64,000 nt of DNA from Candidatus Tectimicrobiota bacterium (GCA_016192455.1 JACPUC010000030.1:62001-126000); one strand, 5' to 3'. Counted from the stretch's first letter, positions 1 through 10,401 are shown. Numbers and translations: made by a program. Notes: generated from the letters alone by a model not told the origin.

Positions 1-843
1 GAACATCGTGCACAGCCCGCCGAGGATAGCGGCAGGAGTGAACTGCTCATAGCGGCGCATGAAGAGGGCTCCGAAGATGAGGGTGCCGAGAGGATTGCTG
101 TTCACAATCGGCGAGATGGTGATCAGGTCGCCGTGGCGCAGGGCGGTAAAGTAGAGGGCATAGGCAATGGTGATGGAGAGACCGGCCAGGGTCAGGTAGG
201 GGAGATCACGGCGGGCGGCGCGCCAGGGTCCCAGCGCGGGGCTGAGCACCCGAACGATTCCGAGCAGAGCAAGGGCCGCCGTGGTGGCCAGGGCGCTCCC
301 CAGCATCGGCGCGCCACCTTGCAACAGCGCCTCCTTGCGCAGAACCATGGCCCCGGAGAAGCAGATGGCTGAGGCCAGGGGGTAGATGAGGTCGCTCCGT
401 TTGAACGCCTTGACCTGGCGCTCGAAGGAGATCAACGCCACCCCCAGAACCACCGTCACCGCCCCGATGGCGGTCGGCAGCGTCAGGCGTTCGCCGAAGA
501 AGATGATGCCCGCCAGGGCGGCGAAGAAGGGGGCGACCGCCGTCAGTGGCGCGGCGCGCGCCATGCCGACGCGGATGATGCCCTCGAAGAAGAGGTACCA
601 GGAGAGCGCCGGAGAGAGGAACCCCGAGAGCACGAAGTAGAGGCCGGCGCCCAGGCCCGCAAGCTCGAGCTGGCCGAAGAAGGCGGCTACGAGCCAGAGG
701 CCAAGGCAGGCGACGGCCACCGAGAAGAGGACGCCAGCGAAGGTGGAGGTGCCCCGCAAGCCGAGCCGGACCAGGATCGTTTGGGCGGAGAAACTCAGGG
801 AGGTGAGGAGAGCCAGGATCTCTGGAGTCATGCCGGTCTTCAT
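1..843 (-). CDS. EamA-family (DMT superfamily) transporter, C-terminus cut by window edge
   Basis: A multi-pass inner-membrane transporter of the drug/metabolite superfamily; the substrate cannot be read from sequence. The minus-strand frame stays open from an ATG at 843 to base 1, giving about 281 residues without a stop, so the gene runs off the left edge. Two EamA-like halves are visible. The first starts with an N-terminal helix (ILALLTSLSFSAQTILVRLG) and holds alternating helices to about residue 140; the second begins with SDLIYPLASAICFSGAMVL. A second in-frame ATG lies at 831, with GGAAG upstream that suits 831 at least as well as 843. The family is usually about 300 residues, so little is missing. 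It is transcribed away from the UbiD gene. Confidence 0.85.
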   Translation of the reverse strand, partial: MKTGMTPEILALLTSLSFSAQTILVRLGLRGTSTFAGVLFSVAVACLGLWLVAAFFGQLELAGLGAGLYFVLSGFLSPALSWYLFFEGIIRVGMARAAPLTAVAPFFAALAGIIFFGERLTLPTAIGAVTVVLGVALISFERQVKAFKRSDLIYPLASAICFSGAMVLRKEALLQGGAPMLGSALATTAALALLGIVRVLSPALGPWRAARRDLPYLTLAGLSITIAYALYFTALRHGDLITISPIVNSNPLGTLIFGALFMRRYEQFTPAAILGGLCTMF

Positions 844-1236
844 CCCTTCCTGGCGGCGAGCGACGCGCAGCCGCGGCGCACGGCGTTCGCGCCGCCCAGG
901 CGAGCAAGCCGGGCACGGAACCCCGCGGGACGTGCCAGCCGTCGCACCGACCTTGTACCTTGACTGCCAAGGAAGTTCAAATGGCGGGGAGCGGGGGGCC
1001 CCAGTTCTCCTCCAACGAATGCCTCCCGCTGGCGTGGCCATTAGGGGGCTTTCACCTTGACAAAACCTGAGGAGACTGTTAGGCAGCAAGGCAGGGAGCG
1101 TCATCGCGATCATCGTGGCGGAAGTTCCACAGGGTGGCTCGCGCTCCTCGGTGGCGCGCGCGTCGGGTTTCGCGGCCCAGGTTTTGCGGTCTCGCGCGCC
1201 GGACCAGCCTTCGTGCTACAGCTCAAGGAGTGCCCC
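844..1236. other. Intergenic, divergent promoter region
   Basis: Spacer between the divergently transcribed EamA transporter and UbiD-family decarboxylase. It must hold both promoters, but I see no convincing -35/-10 pair and no RNA gene. Confidence 0.4.
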
Positions 1237-2607
1237 ATGGCAAAAGACCTGCGTAGCTTCCTCGAAGATCAACAGCGCTGCTTCCCGGAGGAGTTCCTCA
1301 CCATCAAGAAGCCGGTGGACCCGCGAAACTGGGACATCTCGGCGATTCTTGAGCACTTGCGCCGCCAGGGACGCTTCGAGATCACGATGTTCGAACAGCC
1401 GCTGGGGATGAACGGCAAGCCCTCCCCCTTCCGCACCCTCTACAACGCCTTCGCCACGCGCCAGCGCTGCGCTGATGCCATCGAGTTTGATCGCGAGCAG
1501 TGGAAGATGCCTCTCAGCGAGGAGTTCGGACGCCTCGAAGAGCAGGTGGTGGAGCCGGTCACCGTGGCGCCCGGCCAGGCGCCCGTCAAGGAGGTGGTGC
1601 AGCGAGGGGAGGAGTGCGATGTCGGGGTCTTTCCCGGCGCCCGTTACCACCATGCCGACATCGGCCCCTACTTCGTCATGACCATGGTGCTGAAGGATGA
1701 AGAGGGAGGGTTCTACGACATCTCCTTCGCCAAGAACCTCTACAAGGGGCCGCGCAAAGTCTCGGCTTCTCTCACCTTGCCGCACCTGAAGCGCATCTTC
1801 GAGCAGAATGAGAAAAAGGGGAAAGAAACCCCGTGCATCATCGTGCTGGGGCATCACCCGGCCTTCTACTGGGGCTCGCTGGCGCTGACGCCGTTTGGGA
1901 ATGACGACTACCGCACCGTGGGGGCGTTCCTGCGCGAACCCCTCCGCTTGACCCCCTCGGAGACCTGGGGAAGCGACTTCATGGTGCCGGCGGACGCGGA
2001 GATCGTCATCGAAGGGGTGATGCCGCCGGGGGTGCGTGAGGTGCAGAACCCCTTCGGCGAGATCAGCGGTCATTACCAGCCGCAGATGCTGCGTCCCATC
2101 GTCAACGTCACGGCCATCACGCACCGCCATGATGCGATCCTGCAGGGCGTCTACCCCGGCCACGAGGCGCACTACAACCTGGGTGCCATTCCCAAGGAAG
2201 GATCGATCTACAAGACCTGCAAGAAGCTCGTCCCCTACGTCACCGCGGTGCACTACCCGCACTCCGGCTGCGGCCGCATGTCCTGCTACATCTCCATCAA
2301 GAAGAGACAGGAGGGAGACGCCAAGCGAGTGGGGCTGGTGCCTCTCGTCGAGTCGGCGCAGATGCAGCTCGTCGTCGTCGTCGATGACGACATCGATGTC
2401 TTTAACGAGACGGAGGTGATCTGGGCGGTGATTACGAACGCCCAGCCGTCGCGCGATTGGGACATCATCAAGAACATCGCGAGCATCCATTCCTGGACGG
2501 AGAAGGTCGTCATCGACGCCACCGAACCGCTCGACATTCCGTTCCCGGAGCGCATCAAGGTTCCGGAGCAGGCGTTGGAGCGCGTCAAGCTGGCCGATTA
2601 CCTCTAG
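1237..2607 (+). CDS. UbiD-family (de)carboxylase
   Basis: Predicted prenylated-FMN-dependent decarboxylase of the UbiD family, acting on an aromatic or alpha,beta-unsaturated carboxylic acid. The start ATG at 1237 follows AAGGAG at the right spacing; the frame is open further upstream but that part is low-complexity and unlike the family. The 456-residue product has the family's central FGE-containing segment (NPFGEISGHYQPQ), the VTAITHRHDAIL segment and the late VVVVDDDIDVFNETEVIWA block. UbiD enzymes need a flavin prenyltransferase (UbiX), which is not in the window. The closest relatives are probably the catabolic UbiD-like proteins rather than ubiquinone-pathway UbiD; the substrate is unknown. 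A second, divergent UbiD homologue lies at 10402-11940. Confidence 0.9.
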   Translation: MAKDLRSFLEDQQRCFPEEFLTIKKPVDPRNWDISAILEHLRRQGRFEITMFEQPLGMNGKPSPFRTLYNAFATRQRCADAIEFDREQWKMPLSEEFGRLEEQVVEPVTVAPGQAPVKEVVQRGEECDVGVFPGARYHHADIGPYFVMTMVLKDEEGGFYDISFAKNLYKGPRKVSASLTLPHLKRIFEQNEKKGKETPCIIVLGHHPAFYWGSLALTPFGNDDYRTVGAFLREPLRLTPSETWGSDFMVPADAEIVIEGVMPPGVREVQNPFGEISGHYQPQMLRPIVNVTAITHRHDAILQGVYPGHEAHYNLGAIPKEGSIYKTCKKLVPYVTAVHYPHSGCGRMSCYISIKKRQEGDAKRVGLVPLVESAQMQLVVVVDDDIDVFNETEVIWAVITNAQPSRDWDIIKNIASIHSWTEKVVIDATEPLDIPFPERIKVPEQALERVKLADYL

Positions 2608-2744
2608 CCCGCGCAGGACCGGCGCGCCAGGCAGCGGGAACGCCCGGCGGCAGAGGAGAGAAGTGGCGAAGGTAGGACCGGCGGAGGGGGCGGCCGGCGC
2701 CCGCGGGCACGGAGTCCGCCCTCATCGCCGCGGGAGATCATGCG

Positions 2745-2897
2745 ATGAATATGATGGCCGATATCTTCTGGGTGCAGTGCCCCAAGTGTCAGGGACGGTG
2801 GTACTGCGAAGGAGACATGAAGGGGGTTTCGAACGTCGTCTGTCCCTTCTGCCTCCACGACTTCCCGCAAGAGGAGAGCCTGGAGAAGGTGAAGTAG
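2745..2897 (+). CDS. Small zinc-ribbon microprotein (50 aa)
   Basis: A short ORF missed by ordinary length cut-offs. ATG at 2745 is preceded by GGGAG (2732-2736). The 50-residue product has two CxxC knuckles, C-P-K-C at residues 12-15 and C-P-F-C at 33-36, spaced as in a treble-clef or zinc-ribbon fold, followed by an acidic tail. It most likely binds one zinc ion and may act as an adaptor or nucleic-acid-binding protein; nothing more specific can be said. It lies 137 bp after the UbiD gene on the same strand and could be cotranscribed. The codon pattern and good ribosome-binding site favour a real gene. Confidence 0.7.
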   Translation: MNMMADIFWVQCPKCQGRWYCEGDMKGVSNVVCPFCLHDFPQEESLEKVK

Positions 2898-3146
2898 AAG
2901 CACCGTAAAGTTTTGCTGCGGCCGCCCTGAATTGTCCAAGGAAGATTGTCCTGGGAGTTCGGGAGCGTGGTTTGCGCCGTGCCCCGGGGCTGGAGATCGT
3001 CCTCGAGATCAGGCGCCCCACTTTGAGGTCGCAGGCAAGCACAGCTCCCGCGTGCCGCCTCCGCCGTCGGAGGAGGGCGCCTGAGTTCCGGGACGGCAAG
3101 CCTCTGCGCCCGGGCGCGGAGGGCGGCCGGGTGGGGAGGCCCGATC

Positions 3147-3614
3147 ATGCCGCCAGCAACCTTCGGCGAAGAGGTGAGGAGGATTCTGGAAAGCATCCAG
3201 ACCATTGCCGTGGTTGGGCTCTCACCCTCCCCGGAGCGACCGAGCTACGGGGTGAGCCGCTACATGCAAGACATGGGGTACACGATCATCCCCATCCGTC
3301 CTGGGGGTGGGAGGATCCTCGGTCAATCGGCCTATGCCTCGCTGCAAGAGAGTCCCGTCCCCATCGATATGGTGAATATCTTCCGGCGCCCGGAGTTCGT
3401 GCCGTCCATTGTCGATGCGGCGATTGCCTGCGGCGCCAAGGTGGTCTGGATGCAGGAAGGCGTGGTCCACCACGAAGCGGCGGAGAAAGCCAGGCAGGCA
3501 GGGATGCAGGTGGTGCAGGACGCCTGCGTCCTGAAAGCGCACAAGTTCTTCGGCCTGCCGCGGCGTCCTGAGCGAGGCGTCTCCGCCACGCCGGTGGCTG
3601 ATCAGCCGAAGTAA
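3147..3614 (+). CDS. CoA-binding domain protein (YccU-like)
   Basis: A 155-residue stand-alone Rossmann-fold CoA-binding protein of the CoA_binding_2/YccU type. The N-terminal segment IAVVGLSPSPERPSYGVSRY is the family's nucleotide-binding loop. It is followed by the conserved IIPIRPGG turn (family: IPVNPxxxEILG), the VDMVNIFRRPEFVP-like core and a C-terminal KAHKFFG. GGGGAGG precedes the ATG at the right distance. Members occur widely as single-domain proteins; they bind CoA in crystal structures but have no settled function. Close homologues are about 130-150 residues, so the protein is full length. Confidence 0.9.
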   Translation: MPPATFGEEVRRILESIQTIAVVGLSPSPERPSYGVSRYMQDMGYTIIPIRPGGGRILGQSAYASLQESPVPIDMVNIFRRPEFVPSIVDAAIACGAKVVWMQEGVVHHEAAEKARQAGMQVVQDACVLKAHKFFGLPRRPERGVSATPVADQPK

Positions 3615-3821
3615 CCGCCCGACGCGGCGCACCCCGTGCCGGCGCCGCCGGGGCAGCCGCGCCTGCCCCCTACCCGCGCGGCTCCTCGGCAAATTGACAA
3701 AGAGAGCGGCGAATACTACGTTGAGAGTGGAGCCTGCCTGCTGGCTCGGGGTATGGTGGCATCAGGGTTCGAGGGTGATCGCCCGGGGGGAGCGGAGCAG
3801 GCTGAAGAGGAGGGAGAGGGG

Positions 3822-4265
3822 ATGGCGCTCATCCATCGGAGTCCGTTCGGTGAAAGCGGCTTGCTGCCCAACCTGATCAACAGCTTCTTCGATGAGTCCT
3901 GGCCCTTCTTCGAGCTGCCGGCGACCACCGGGCGCGGGTTTCGGCCGGCCGTCGAGGTGCAGGAGACCGATAGCAGTTTCATCATCCGGGCCGAGGTGCC
4001 GGGGATGAAGAAAGAAGACCTGAGCATCGAGGTGAAAGGGCATTCCCTGGTGCTTTCAGGCGAGAAGAGGGAACGCCGGGAAGAGAAGGGCCCGGGCACG
4101 TTCCGGAGCGAAATTCAATACGGCGCTTTCGAGCGCTCGTTCTCTCTGGGTGAACCGATCAACCCTGATGAGATCGATGCCGAGTTCAAGGATGGCGTCT
4201 TGACGATCACGGTGCCCAAACGCGAGCGGGAGAAGCGCCAAGCCATTGAGATCAAGGGTGAATAG
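3822..4265 (+). CDS. Hsp20/alpha-crystallin small heat-shock protein
   Basis: An ATP-independent holdase chaperone that forms cytoplasmic oligomers and keeps unfolding proteins soluble. The ATG at 3822 lies just after a purine-rich AGGAGGGAGAGGG ribosome site; the longer open frame upstream is not homologous to the family. The 147-residue product has a short N-terminal arm (ESGLLPNLINSFFDE), then the alpha-crystallin domain from about residue 42 to 140, with the hallmark EVPGMKKEDLSIEVKG, LSGEKRE and the late A-x-x-x-G-V-L-x-I-x-x-P signature (AEFKDGVLTITVPK). A C-terminal IEIKGE tail replaces the classical IxI/V motif. The gene is monocistronic and followed by a clear terminator. A CIRCE-type operator was not found. 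Confidence 0.95.
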   Translation: MALIHRSPFGESGLLPNLINSFFDESWPFFELPATTGRGFRPAVEVQETDSSFIIRAEVPGMKKEDLSIEVKGHSLVLSGEKRERREEKGPGTFRSEIQYGAFERSFSLGEPINPDEIDAEFKDGVLTITVPKREREKRQAIEIKGE

Positions 4266-4307
4266 CAGGCTCCCCCGCAAGGGCCCCGCGGGGGCTGCGC
4301 GCCGACG

Positions 4308-4351
4308 AGACCGCGAGAGCTCCAGGGAGGCTCTGGCGGTCTTCTTGTTTC
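4308..4351 (+). terminator. Rho-independent terminator after hsp20
   Basis: AGACCGC (4308-4314) pairs with GCGGTCT (4336-4342), and AGAGC (4316-4320) pairs with GCTCT (4330-4334) within the same arm. The hairpin is followed by the T-rich run TCTTCTTGTTT. It lies 43 bp after the hsp20 stop codon and before the convergent reductase gene. Confidence 0.75.
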
Positions 4352-4393
4352 AGGCGGGGCCGCCAGACTCCGCCGCGCCCGGCCCGCACCTGC

Positions 4394-5380
4394 CTATGCC
4401 GTCACCTTCAGCACCAGCCTGCCGCGCACCCTGCCGGCGAGAATCTCAGCGGCAAGGCGAGGCAGCTCCTCCAGCGTCGCCTCGCTTGTCATGGCGTCGA
4501 GGTTCTCCATCGGCAAATCCGTTGCCAGCCGCCGCCAGGCGGTCATGCGGCGCTCCCTGGGGCAGATCGAGGACTCCACGCCGATCAGGCTGACCGCCCG
4601 CAGCAGGAAGGGGAGCACCGTCGTCTCCAGCTTATTGCTGGCGACAAGCCCCACCGCGGCCACGGCGTGGTCATACTTCGTCTGCGCCAGCACCCGCGCC
4701 AGCGTCGTCCCCCCCACCGTCTCGATGCAGCCGGCCCAGCGCTCGCTCTCCAGCGGTCGGTTCAACGGCTCGGCCAGCACCTGCCGGTCGATGATCGAGG
4801 TGGCCCCGAGGGACGTGAGGTAGGCGTGGCTGGCCGCCCGCCCGGTCGAGGCGACGACGCTATACCCCAGGTTGGCGAGCGTGGCGACGGCCACCGAGCC
4901 GACTCCGCCCGAGGCGCCCGTCACGAGGACTTCGCCGTCGCCCGGCCGCATACCGTTCCGCTCCAGGGCCATGATTGCCAGCATGGCGGTGAAGCCGGCC
5001 GTGCCCAGCGCCATGGCGCGCCGCAGCGTCAGCCCCTGCATGGGTCGGACCAGCCACTCCCCCTGAACGCGCGCCTTCTCCGCGTAGCCCCCCCAGCGGG
5101 ACTCACCCACGCGACAGCCCGTCAGGAAGACCGCATCACCCGGCTTGAAGTCGGGGTTGCTGCTCTCGGCGACAATGCCGGCGAGGTCAATGCCGGGAAC
5201 GTGCGGGTAGTGCCGCACCATGCCGCCGATCCCCTTCAGCATCATGCCGTCCTTGTAGTTCAGCGTCGAGTACTGCACCCGCACCGTCACATCGCCCTCG
5301 GGCAGCCGCGCCTCCTCGATCTCCTGGATTGATGATCTCACCCTGCCCTCTTGCTGCTCCAGCACCACTGCCTTGAACAT
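4394..5380 (-). CDS. acuI: Acrylyl-CoA reductase AcuI/YhdH-type MDR oxidoreductase
   Basis: A zinc-independent medium-chain dehydrogenase of the YhdH/AcuI group, which reduces acrylyl-CoA to propionyl-CoA with NADPH and so detoxifies acrylate. The 328-residue product matches the group end to end. It has the N-terminal catalytic domain with the STLNYKDGM motif and HVPGIDLAGIV, then a Rossmann domain with VTGASGGVGSVAV (about residues 152-164), then SLIGVESSICP near the C-terminus. No zinc-binding cysteine cluster is present, as expected for the group. It is transcribed alone on the minus strand, convergent with hsp20. Family assignment is firm; physiological substrate is inferred from characterised members. 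Confidence 0.92.
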   Translation of the reverse strand: MFKAVVLEQQEGRVRSSIQEIEEARLPEGDVTVRVQYSTLNYKDGMMLKGIGGMVRHYPHVPGIDLAGIVAESSNPDFKPGDAVFLTGCRVGESRWGGYAEKARVQGEWLVRPMQGLTLRRAMALGTAGFTAMLAIMALERNGMRPGDGEVLVTGASGGVGSVAVATLANLGYSVVASTGRAASHAYLTSLGATSIIDRQVLAEPLNRPLESERWAGCIETVGGTTLARVLAQTKYDHAVAAVGLVASNKLETTVLPFLLRAVSLIGVESSICPRERRMTAWRRLATDLPMENLDAMTSEATLEELPRLAAEILAGRVRGRLVLKVTA

Positions 5381-5703
5381 GAGCGCTCCTTCCCTCCATC
5401 CCTTCGGGTGCTGCGTCGTTGACCATAGCCCTCCCCCAGGAAGGGAGCTGCTGCGGTCCTCCTCACGGCCGCGCGGATCGAGAGCGGTCCGAGTCGTCAG
5501 ACAAGGCGACAGGGAACGCTCCTCCCCCGGCGGTCTCGCCTGCCACGGCGGCCGCCACTCCGGGGCGAGGGGCCCGCACCTGAGGCTTGGTCTTGCACCG
5601 CCTAGCTAAGGGGTCATGGTAGCAAAAAACCGCCCGCGTGAGAAGCTGCGGAGAAGCTCCTCGCGGCTCCACCAGGCGCCGGCCCATGCCATCGACGCAC
5701 GGC
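5381..5703. other. Intergenic
   Basis: 323 bp between the SppA stop and the reductase start, both genes on the minus strand. I see no coding sequence, repeat or clear hairpin with a T-run. Confidence 0.5.
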
Positions 5704-7524
5704 TCACCCGAGGGAGGAGGGGTCATGCCAAAGCACCGGCCAGAGGCAATGGACGCGCGCCTGCGAGAAGAGGCGCACCCCTTCCGCTGCGTACTTCAGC
5801 ATTGCCGAGAGATCAGGCTGCGGCAGCGTCGGAGGAGCGAGGGGGCGCGAGCTGGGCTTTACCGCTCGCAGCGGCGCGGTTTCCGGCAAGCCGGCGAGGT
5901 GTCGAGCCTTGGCGAGCGCCGCATCGAGCCGCCCCAGCTCATCGATGAGGCCGTGGCCGAGAGCCTGGCGGCCGCTCCAGACGCGGCCGCCCCCCACGGC
6001 GTCAACGGCGTCCCGCGTCATCGTGCGAGCGGCTGCGACGCGCGCCAGGAACAGCTCGTAGGTGGACGTGATCTCCTCCTCCATGATCCGCCGCTCCGCC
6101 TCGGTGAAGGGGCGGACCGGATCGTGGAGCGCGGCGTGCCGCCCCCGGCTCAGGCTCTCCCAGCGCACCAGGAGCTGGTCGAGGAAGCCGGCGTTGGAGA
6201 GCTTGCCGGCAAGCACCCCGATGGAGCCGGTGATCGTACCCGGCTGGGCGACGATCCAGTGTGCGGGGGCGGCGACGTAGTAGCCGCCCGAGGCGGCGAT
6301 GCCGCCGAGGTAGGCGACGAGGGGCTTCCGCGCCGCCACCCTGGTCAGCGCTGCGCAGATCGCCTCGGCGGCAGTGGCCGAGCCGCCGCGTGACTCGATC
6401 GCCACGACGAGCGCCGCGGCGCGCTCATCCCGCAGCACCCGGCGCGCCTCCTCAACCACGCTCAGGTCGCCGGCGCGCGCATTGAAGAGGAACGGCAGCG
6501 GCAGCGGCGGTCTGAACGGCGGCTGCTGGCTCCTGCCGTTGATGATGTCGCCCTCGACGCGCAGGAGCGCCACGTAGCGCCCCGACTTCCCGCGACGCCC
6601 GCGCGGCGCGACGGTGTCGAAGGGCGGGGCTGCGGACGCGCCGTGGCGTGGTTCCGCCGCCGGCCCGGGCGAGGGCGGCGCGCCGCGGTCGGCGCGGGGC
6701 TGCCCCGGCGCCGGCACCAGGAGGCGCCTCCGGGCCTCCCGCCAGGGGGCAAGCTGCGCCGGCTTCCCCGCGATGGCCAGGAAGCTCGGCAGCTCCTCCT
6801 CGCTCAGGCGCGCGTCCACGGCAGCCGCCGTCAGCGCCTGGAGATCGGTGTAGGGGGACCCGTCAACGAGCGCCTCGGCCCGCGCCTCGTCGATCTTTCG
6901 GCCGGCGGCGATCTCGCCCAACAGCTCGCCGTAGGCGGCATCCATGAGCCAGGTGAGATTTTCGCGCATGGCGTCCGACATGCGGTTGCGCGTGAACAGA
7001 TCGGCGGCCGCCTTGTAGGGGCTGATCTGCACGATGTCGGCTTTCAGGCCAAGGCGCTGAAACGCATCGCCGAGGAAGAGGAAACTGCGGTGCAGCCCGA
7101 GGGGATCGACGCGTCCGCCCGGCTGCAGAAGGATCGTCCCGGCGGCGCAGGCGACCTGAAAGCTGAGGTGATCATACTGCTGCGACCAGGCGATGACCTG
7201 CTTGCCGGCGCGGCGCAGCTCCTCGATGAGGCTGCGCAACGTCTGACGCTGCGAGCCGGAGAGATGCAGGTCGCGGAGGTGCAGCACCACCCCGCGCGGC
7301 CGCGGATCGCCGGCCACGCTGTGGAACTGCTCCGCCAGCTCCTGCAGGCTCGGCTGCGGCGGGAAGAAGCGGCGTTTCCAGTACTCCGCCGGCCGCGGGC
7401 GCAGCTCGGGGTAGCTGCCGGCCAGGGTGAAGACGACGTAATCGGGGGCCTTCCCGCGGCCGCGCCGGAGGTTCCGGAGAGCGCGCAGGAAGCGCCGCAA
7501 GGAGGAGAGGAGGAGGCGCAGCAC
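5704..7524 (-). CDS. sppA: Signal peptide peptidase SppA, 67-kDa double-domain type
   Basis: Membrane-associated serine protease that digests signal peptides left in the inner membrane. The 606-residue product has the long, tandem-domain architecture of E. coli SppA. The N-terminal repeat carries the general-base lysine in SPYKAAADLF (K171). The C-terminal repeat carries the nucleophile serine in the GGIAASGGYYVAAP motif (S412), together with the TGSIGV segment that follows. A Pro/Ala/Gly-rich linker at about 265-305 separates the two halves. The N-terminal LRLLLSSLRRFLRALRNLRR stretch is basic rather than a clear transmembrane segment, so membrane attachment may differ from E. coli. Confidence 0.93.
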   Translation of the reverse strand: MLRLLLSSLRRFLRALRNLRRGRGKAPDYVVFTLAGSYPELRPRPAEYWKRRFFPPQPSLQELAEQFHSVAGDPRPRGVVLHLRDLHLSGSQRQTLRSLIEELRRAGKQVIAWSQQYDHLSFQVACAAGTILLQPGGRVDPLGLHRSFLFLGDAFQRLGLKADIVQISPYKAAADLFTRNRMSDAMRENLTWLMDAAYGELLGEIAAGRKIDEARAEALVDGSPYTDLQALTAAAVDARLSEEELPSFLAIAGKPAQLAPWREARRRLLVPAPGQPRADRGAPPSPGPAAEPRHGASAAPPFDTVAPRGRRGKSGRYVALLRVEGDIINGRSQQPPFRPPLPLPFLFNARAGDLSVVEEARRVLRDERAAALVVAIESRGGSATAAEAICAALTRVAARKPLVAYLGGIAASGGYYVAAPAHWIVAQPGTITGSIGVLAGKLSNAGFLDQLLVRWESLSRGRHAALHDPVRPFTEAERRIMEEEITSTYELFLARVAAARTMTRDAVDAVGGGRVWSGRQALGHGLIDELGRLDAALAKARHLAGLPETAPLRAVKPSSRPLAPPTLPQPDLSAMLKYAAEGVRLFSQARVHCLWPVLWHDPSSLG

Positions 7525-7891
7525 AGCCGATCCCCTTCAACTGCCGAGGTGAACTGCCCGGGCGAACATTGCGGAGACCTTGCCCGGCGCTCTGCCCTGG
7601 TGCTGTCGCGGTTTTGCCGCAGAACGATTCGCGCCCGCGGGAGAGTCCAAGCGCAGCTCGCGAGCCGAGCGGCCCCGCTCCAATGTACCGTTGCAGCTCA
7701 GTCCTGTCCAAGGGGAAGAGGCCGTGCGCAACGGCGATGTCAAGTGCGCCATAACTTGAGGTGGGGAACGGCGGGGGAGGGGAGAAAGGGCGGAGGAAGA
7801 AAACGCCGTGGTCAAGGCTTACGGACGGGGCGCCCCGGCCGCGCGGCTGCGGAGCCCTCTCACCAATTCCCTTCGCAGGCAGCGGCAAGGC
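7525..7891. other. Intergenic upstream of sppA
   Basis: 367 bp between the glycosylase stop and the sppA start on the minus strand. It probably holds the sppA promoter. A perfect TTGACA box reads on the minus strand at 7743-7738, but no good -10 lies 16-18 bp away. No gene seen. Confidence 0.4.
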
Positions 7892-8845
7892 TCAGGGCCA
7901 GCTTGGCGGCTGGTCCTCGGCGTGCCAGTCGCGCGTCAGGTCGAGCCAGAGGGCCAAGCCCTGCCACGCCCCGAATTGCCGGTAGCGGCGTCGCAGCCGC
8001 GCCGGCGTGGGCAGCGTCTTCGTGCCGTAGAGCCGCTGGAACTTCGCCAGGCACCAGCGGTCGATCGCCAGCCCGTCGTAATGGCCGAGGAGGCGCAGCA
8101 GTCCTTCAGCGGCGTAGGGTCCCATCCCCTTCACCCCCAGCGCCTGCCGCTTCAGCGCCGCGCTGTCGGTCGCCCCGCCTTCCCACGCCTCCAGCTCCAG
8201 CTCGCCCGCGGCCACGCGCTCGGCCAGCTCCTTCAGGAAGGGCGCGCGGTAGCCGGCCTTGACCGTGTGACGGTAGAACCCTTCTGGCTGCGCCGCCATG
8301 GCCCGCGCCGTGGGGAAGGCGCGGCGGCCGTCCGGCGCCGCCTCGCCGAGGGCCGTCACCAGCCGCTCGACCATGCTCCGCGTCAGCCGCCAGTTGCAGT
8401 TCGTGGTGCAGAGGAGCTTCACCGCGTCTTCAAAGACGCAGGCGCCGCGTAGGAAGCGGCCGGCGCCGGCGGGTCCGGCCCAGGCCAGCGCCGGTTCCCG
8501 GGCGGTGAGATCGTAGAACGGCTCCAGCTCGGCGTCGAGGGAGAGCATGCGGCGCACGAGGCGCCGGGCTTCGGAGCGTTCCTCCGACCTCAGCGGCTGA
8601 CCGGCGCGCACCGTCAGCCGGGGGCGCGCCGCGTCGCTTGTCTGCCGACGCGAAGGCCCCGTGGGCTGACAGGCGATCTCCAGCGTGGTGACCATGCTGC
8701 CCAGGCGGGCGGTGTACCGGAGCGAGCCGCCGTCTCCGTCGTAACGGAACGGGAGCAGGGTGTACCAGCCGTGGCTGCGCACCGTGCGCTGGAAACTGAA
8801 GCCTGGCGGGGTGACAAGGCTGAAGCGGGTGGCGGAGGGAGCCAA
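7892..8845 (-). CDS. HhH-GPD-family DNA glycosylase (3-methyladenine type)
   Basis: Base-excision-repair glycosylase of the helix-hairpin-helix/Gly-Pro-Asp superfamily. The 317-residue product has an N-terminal AlkA-like beta domain (to about residue 110) and a helical glycosylase core. In that core, the hairpin motif KRQALGVKGMGPYAAEG is followed by the catalytic-aspartate segment GLAIDRW. No CxxxxxxCxxCxxxxxC iron-sulphur cluster, as found in EndoIII/MutY, is present. It probably removes alkylated purines, as AlkA does; exact specificity cannot be read. The gene stands alone on the minus strand. Confidence 0.88.
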   Translation of the reverse strand: MAPSATRFSLVTPPGFSFQRTVRSHGWYTLLPFRYDGDGGSLRYTARLGSMVTTLEIACQPTGPSRRQTSDAARPRLTVRAGQPLRSEERSEARRLVRRMLSLDAELEPFYDLTAREPALAWAGPAGAGRFLRGACVFEDAVKLLCTTNCNWRLTRSMVERLVTALGEAAPDGRRAFPTARAMAAQPEGFYRHTVKAGYRAPFLKELAERVAAGELELEAWEGGATDSAALKRQALGVKGMGPYAAEGLLRLLGHYDGLAIDRWCLAKFQRLYGTKTLPTPARLRRRYRQFGAWQGLALWLDLTRDWHAEDQPPSWP

Positions 8846-8980
8846 GGCGGTTGACCATGGGGCTGCGGCGCCCCCGCGAAGCTCTGAACAGGGGGGAGGC
8901 TTGGGAGTACCGCTCAGCGAATGTCGTCAGACGGTCCTTGCCGCCGCATCTCCGTACGACATGTTCCCAGCCCATCAACC

Positions 8981-9005
8981 GGGGCGGTTCGCGAACCGCC
9001 CCTAC
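8981..9005. repeat. Palindromic dispersed repeat, copy 1
   Basis: Perfect palindrome GGCGGTTCGCGAACCGCC extended to GGGG...CCCCTAC. A second copy lies at 47283-47306. After each palindrome the sequences remain related (GGGATGC and an ATGAAC about 30 bp further). It sits in the spacer between the glycosylase and ketoacyl synthase genes, as expected of an extragenic repeat. Confidence 0.75.
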
Positions 9006-9110
9006 CGGTGGGGATGCAAGGACCCACGCATGAACGCGGCGGCGCTGCCTCGTCCCGGAACCGCAGGGGCGCCGACCTACAGCCTCCCGGAAGCCTTCCG
9101 GGGCATGCCC

Positions 9111-10379
<1,269 letters not shown>

Positions 10380-10401
10380 TCCTCGTCATCCGTCCGTCGC
10401 A

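Noticed and set aside
3694-3719. TTGACA followed by TACTAC as the hsp20 promoter
   Set aside because: Spacing is only 14 bp, too short for a sigma70 promoter; no sigma32-type boxes or CIRCE seen either.
9085-9103. CCCGGAAG/CTTCCGGG palindrome as terminator of the ketoacyl synthase
   Set aside because: It has almost no loop and no T-tract; at most a cruciform.
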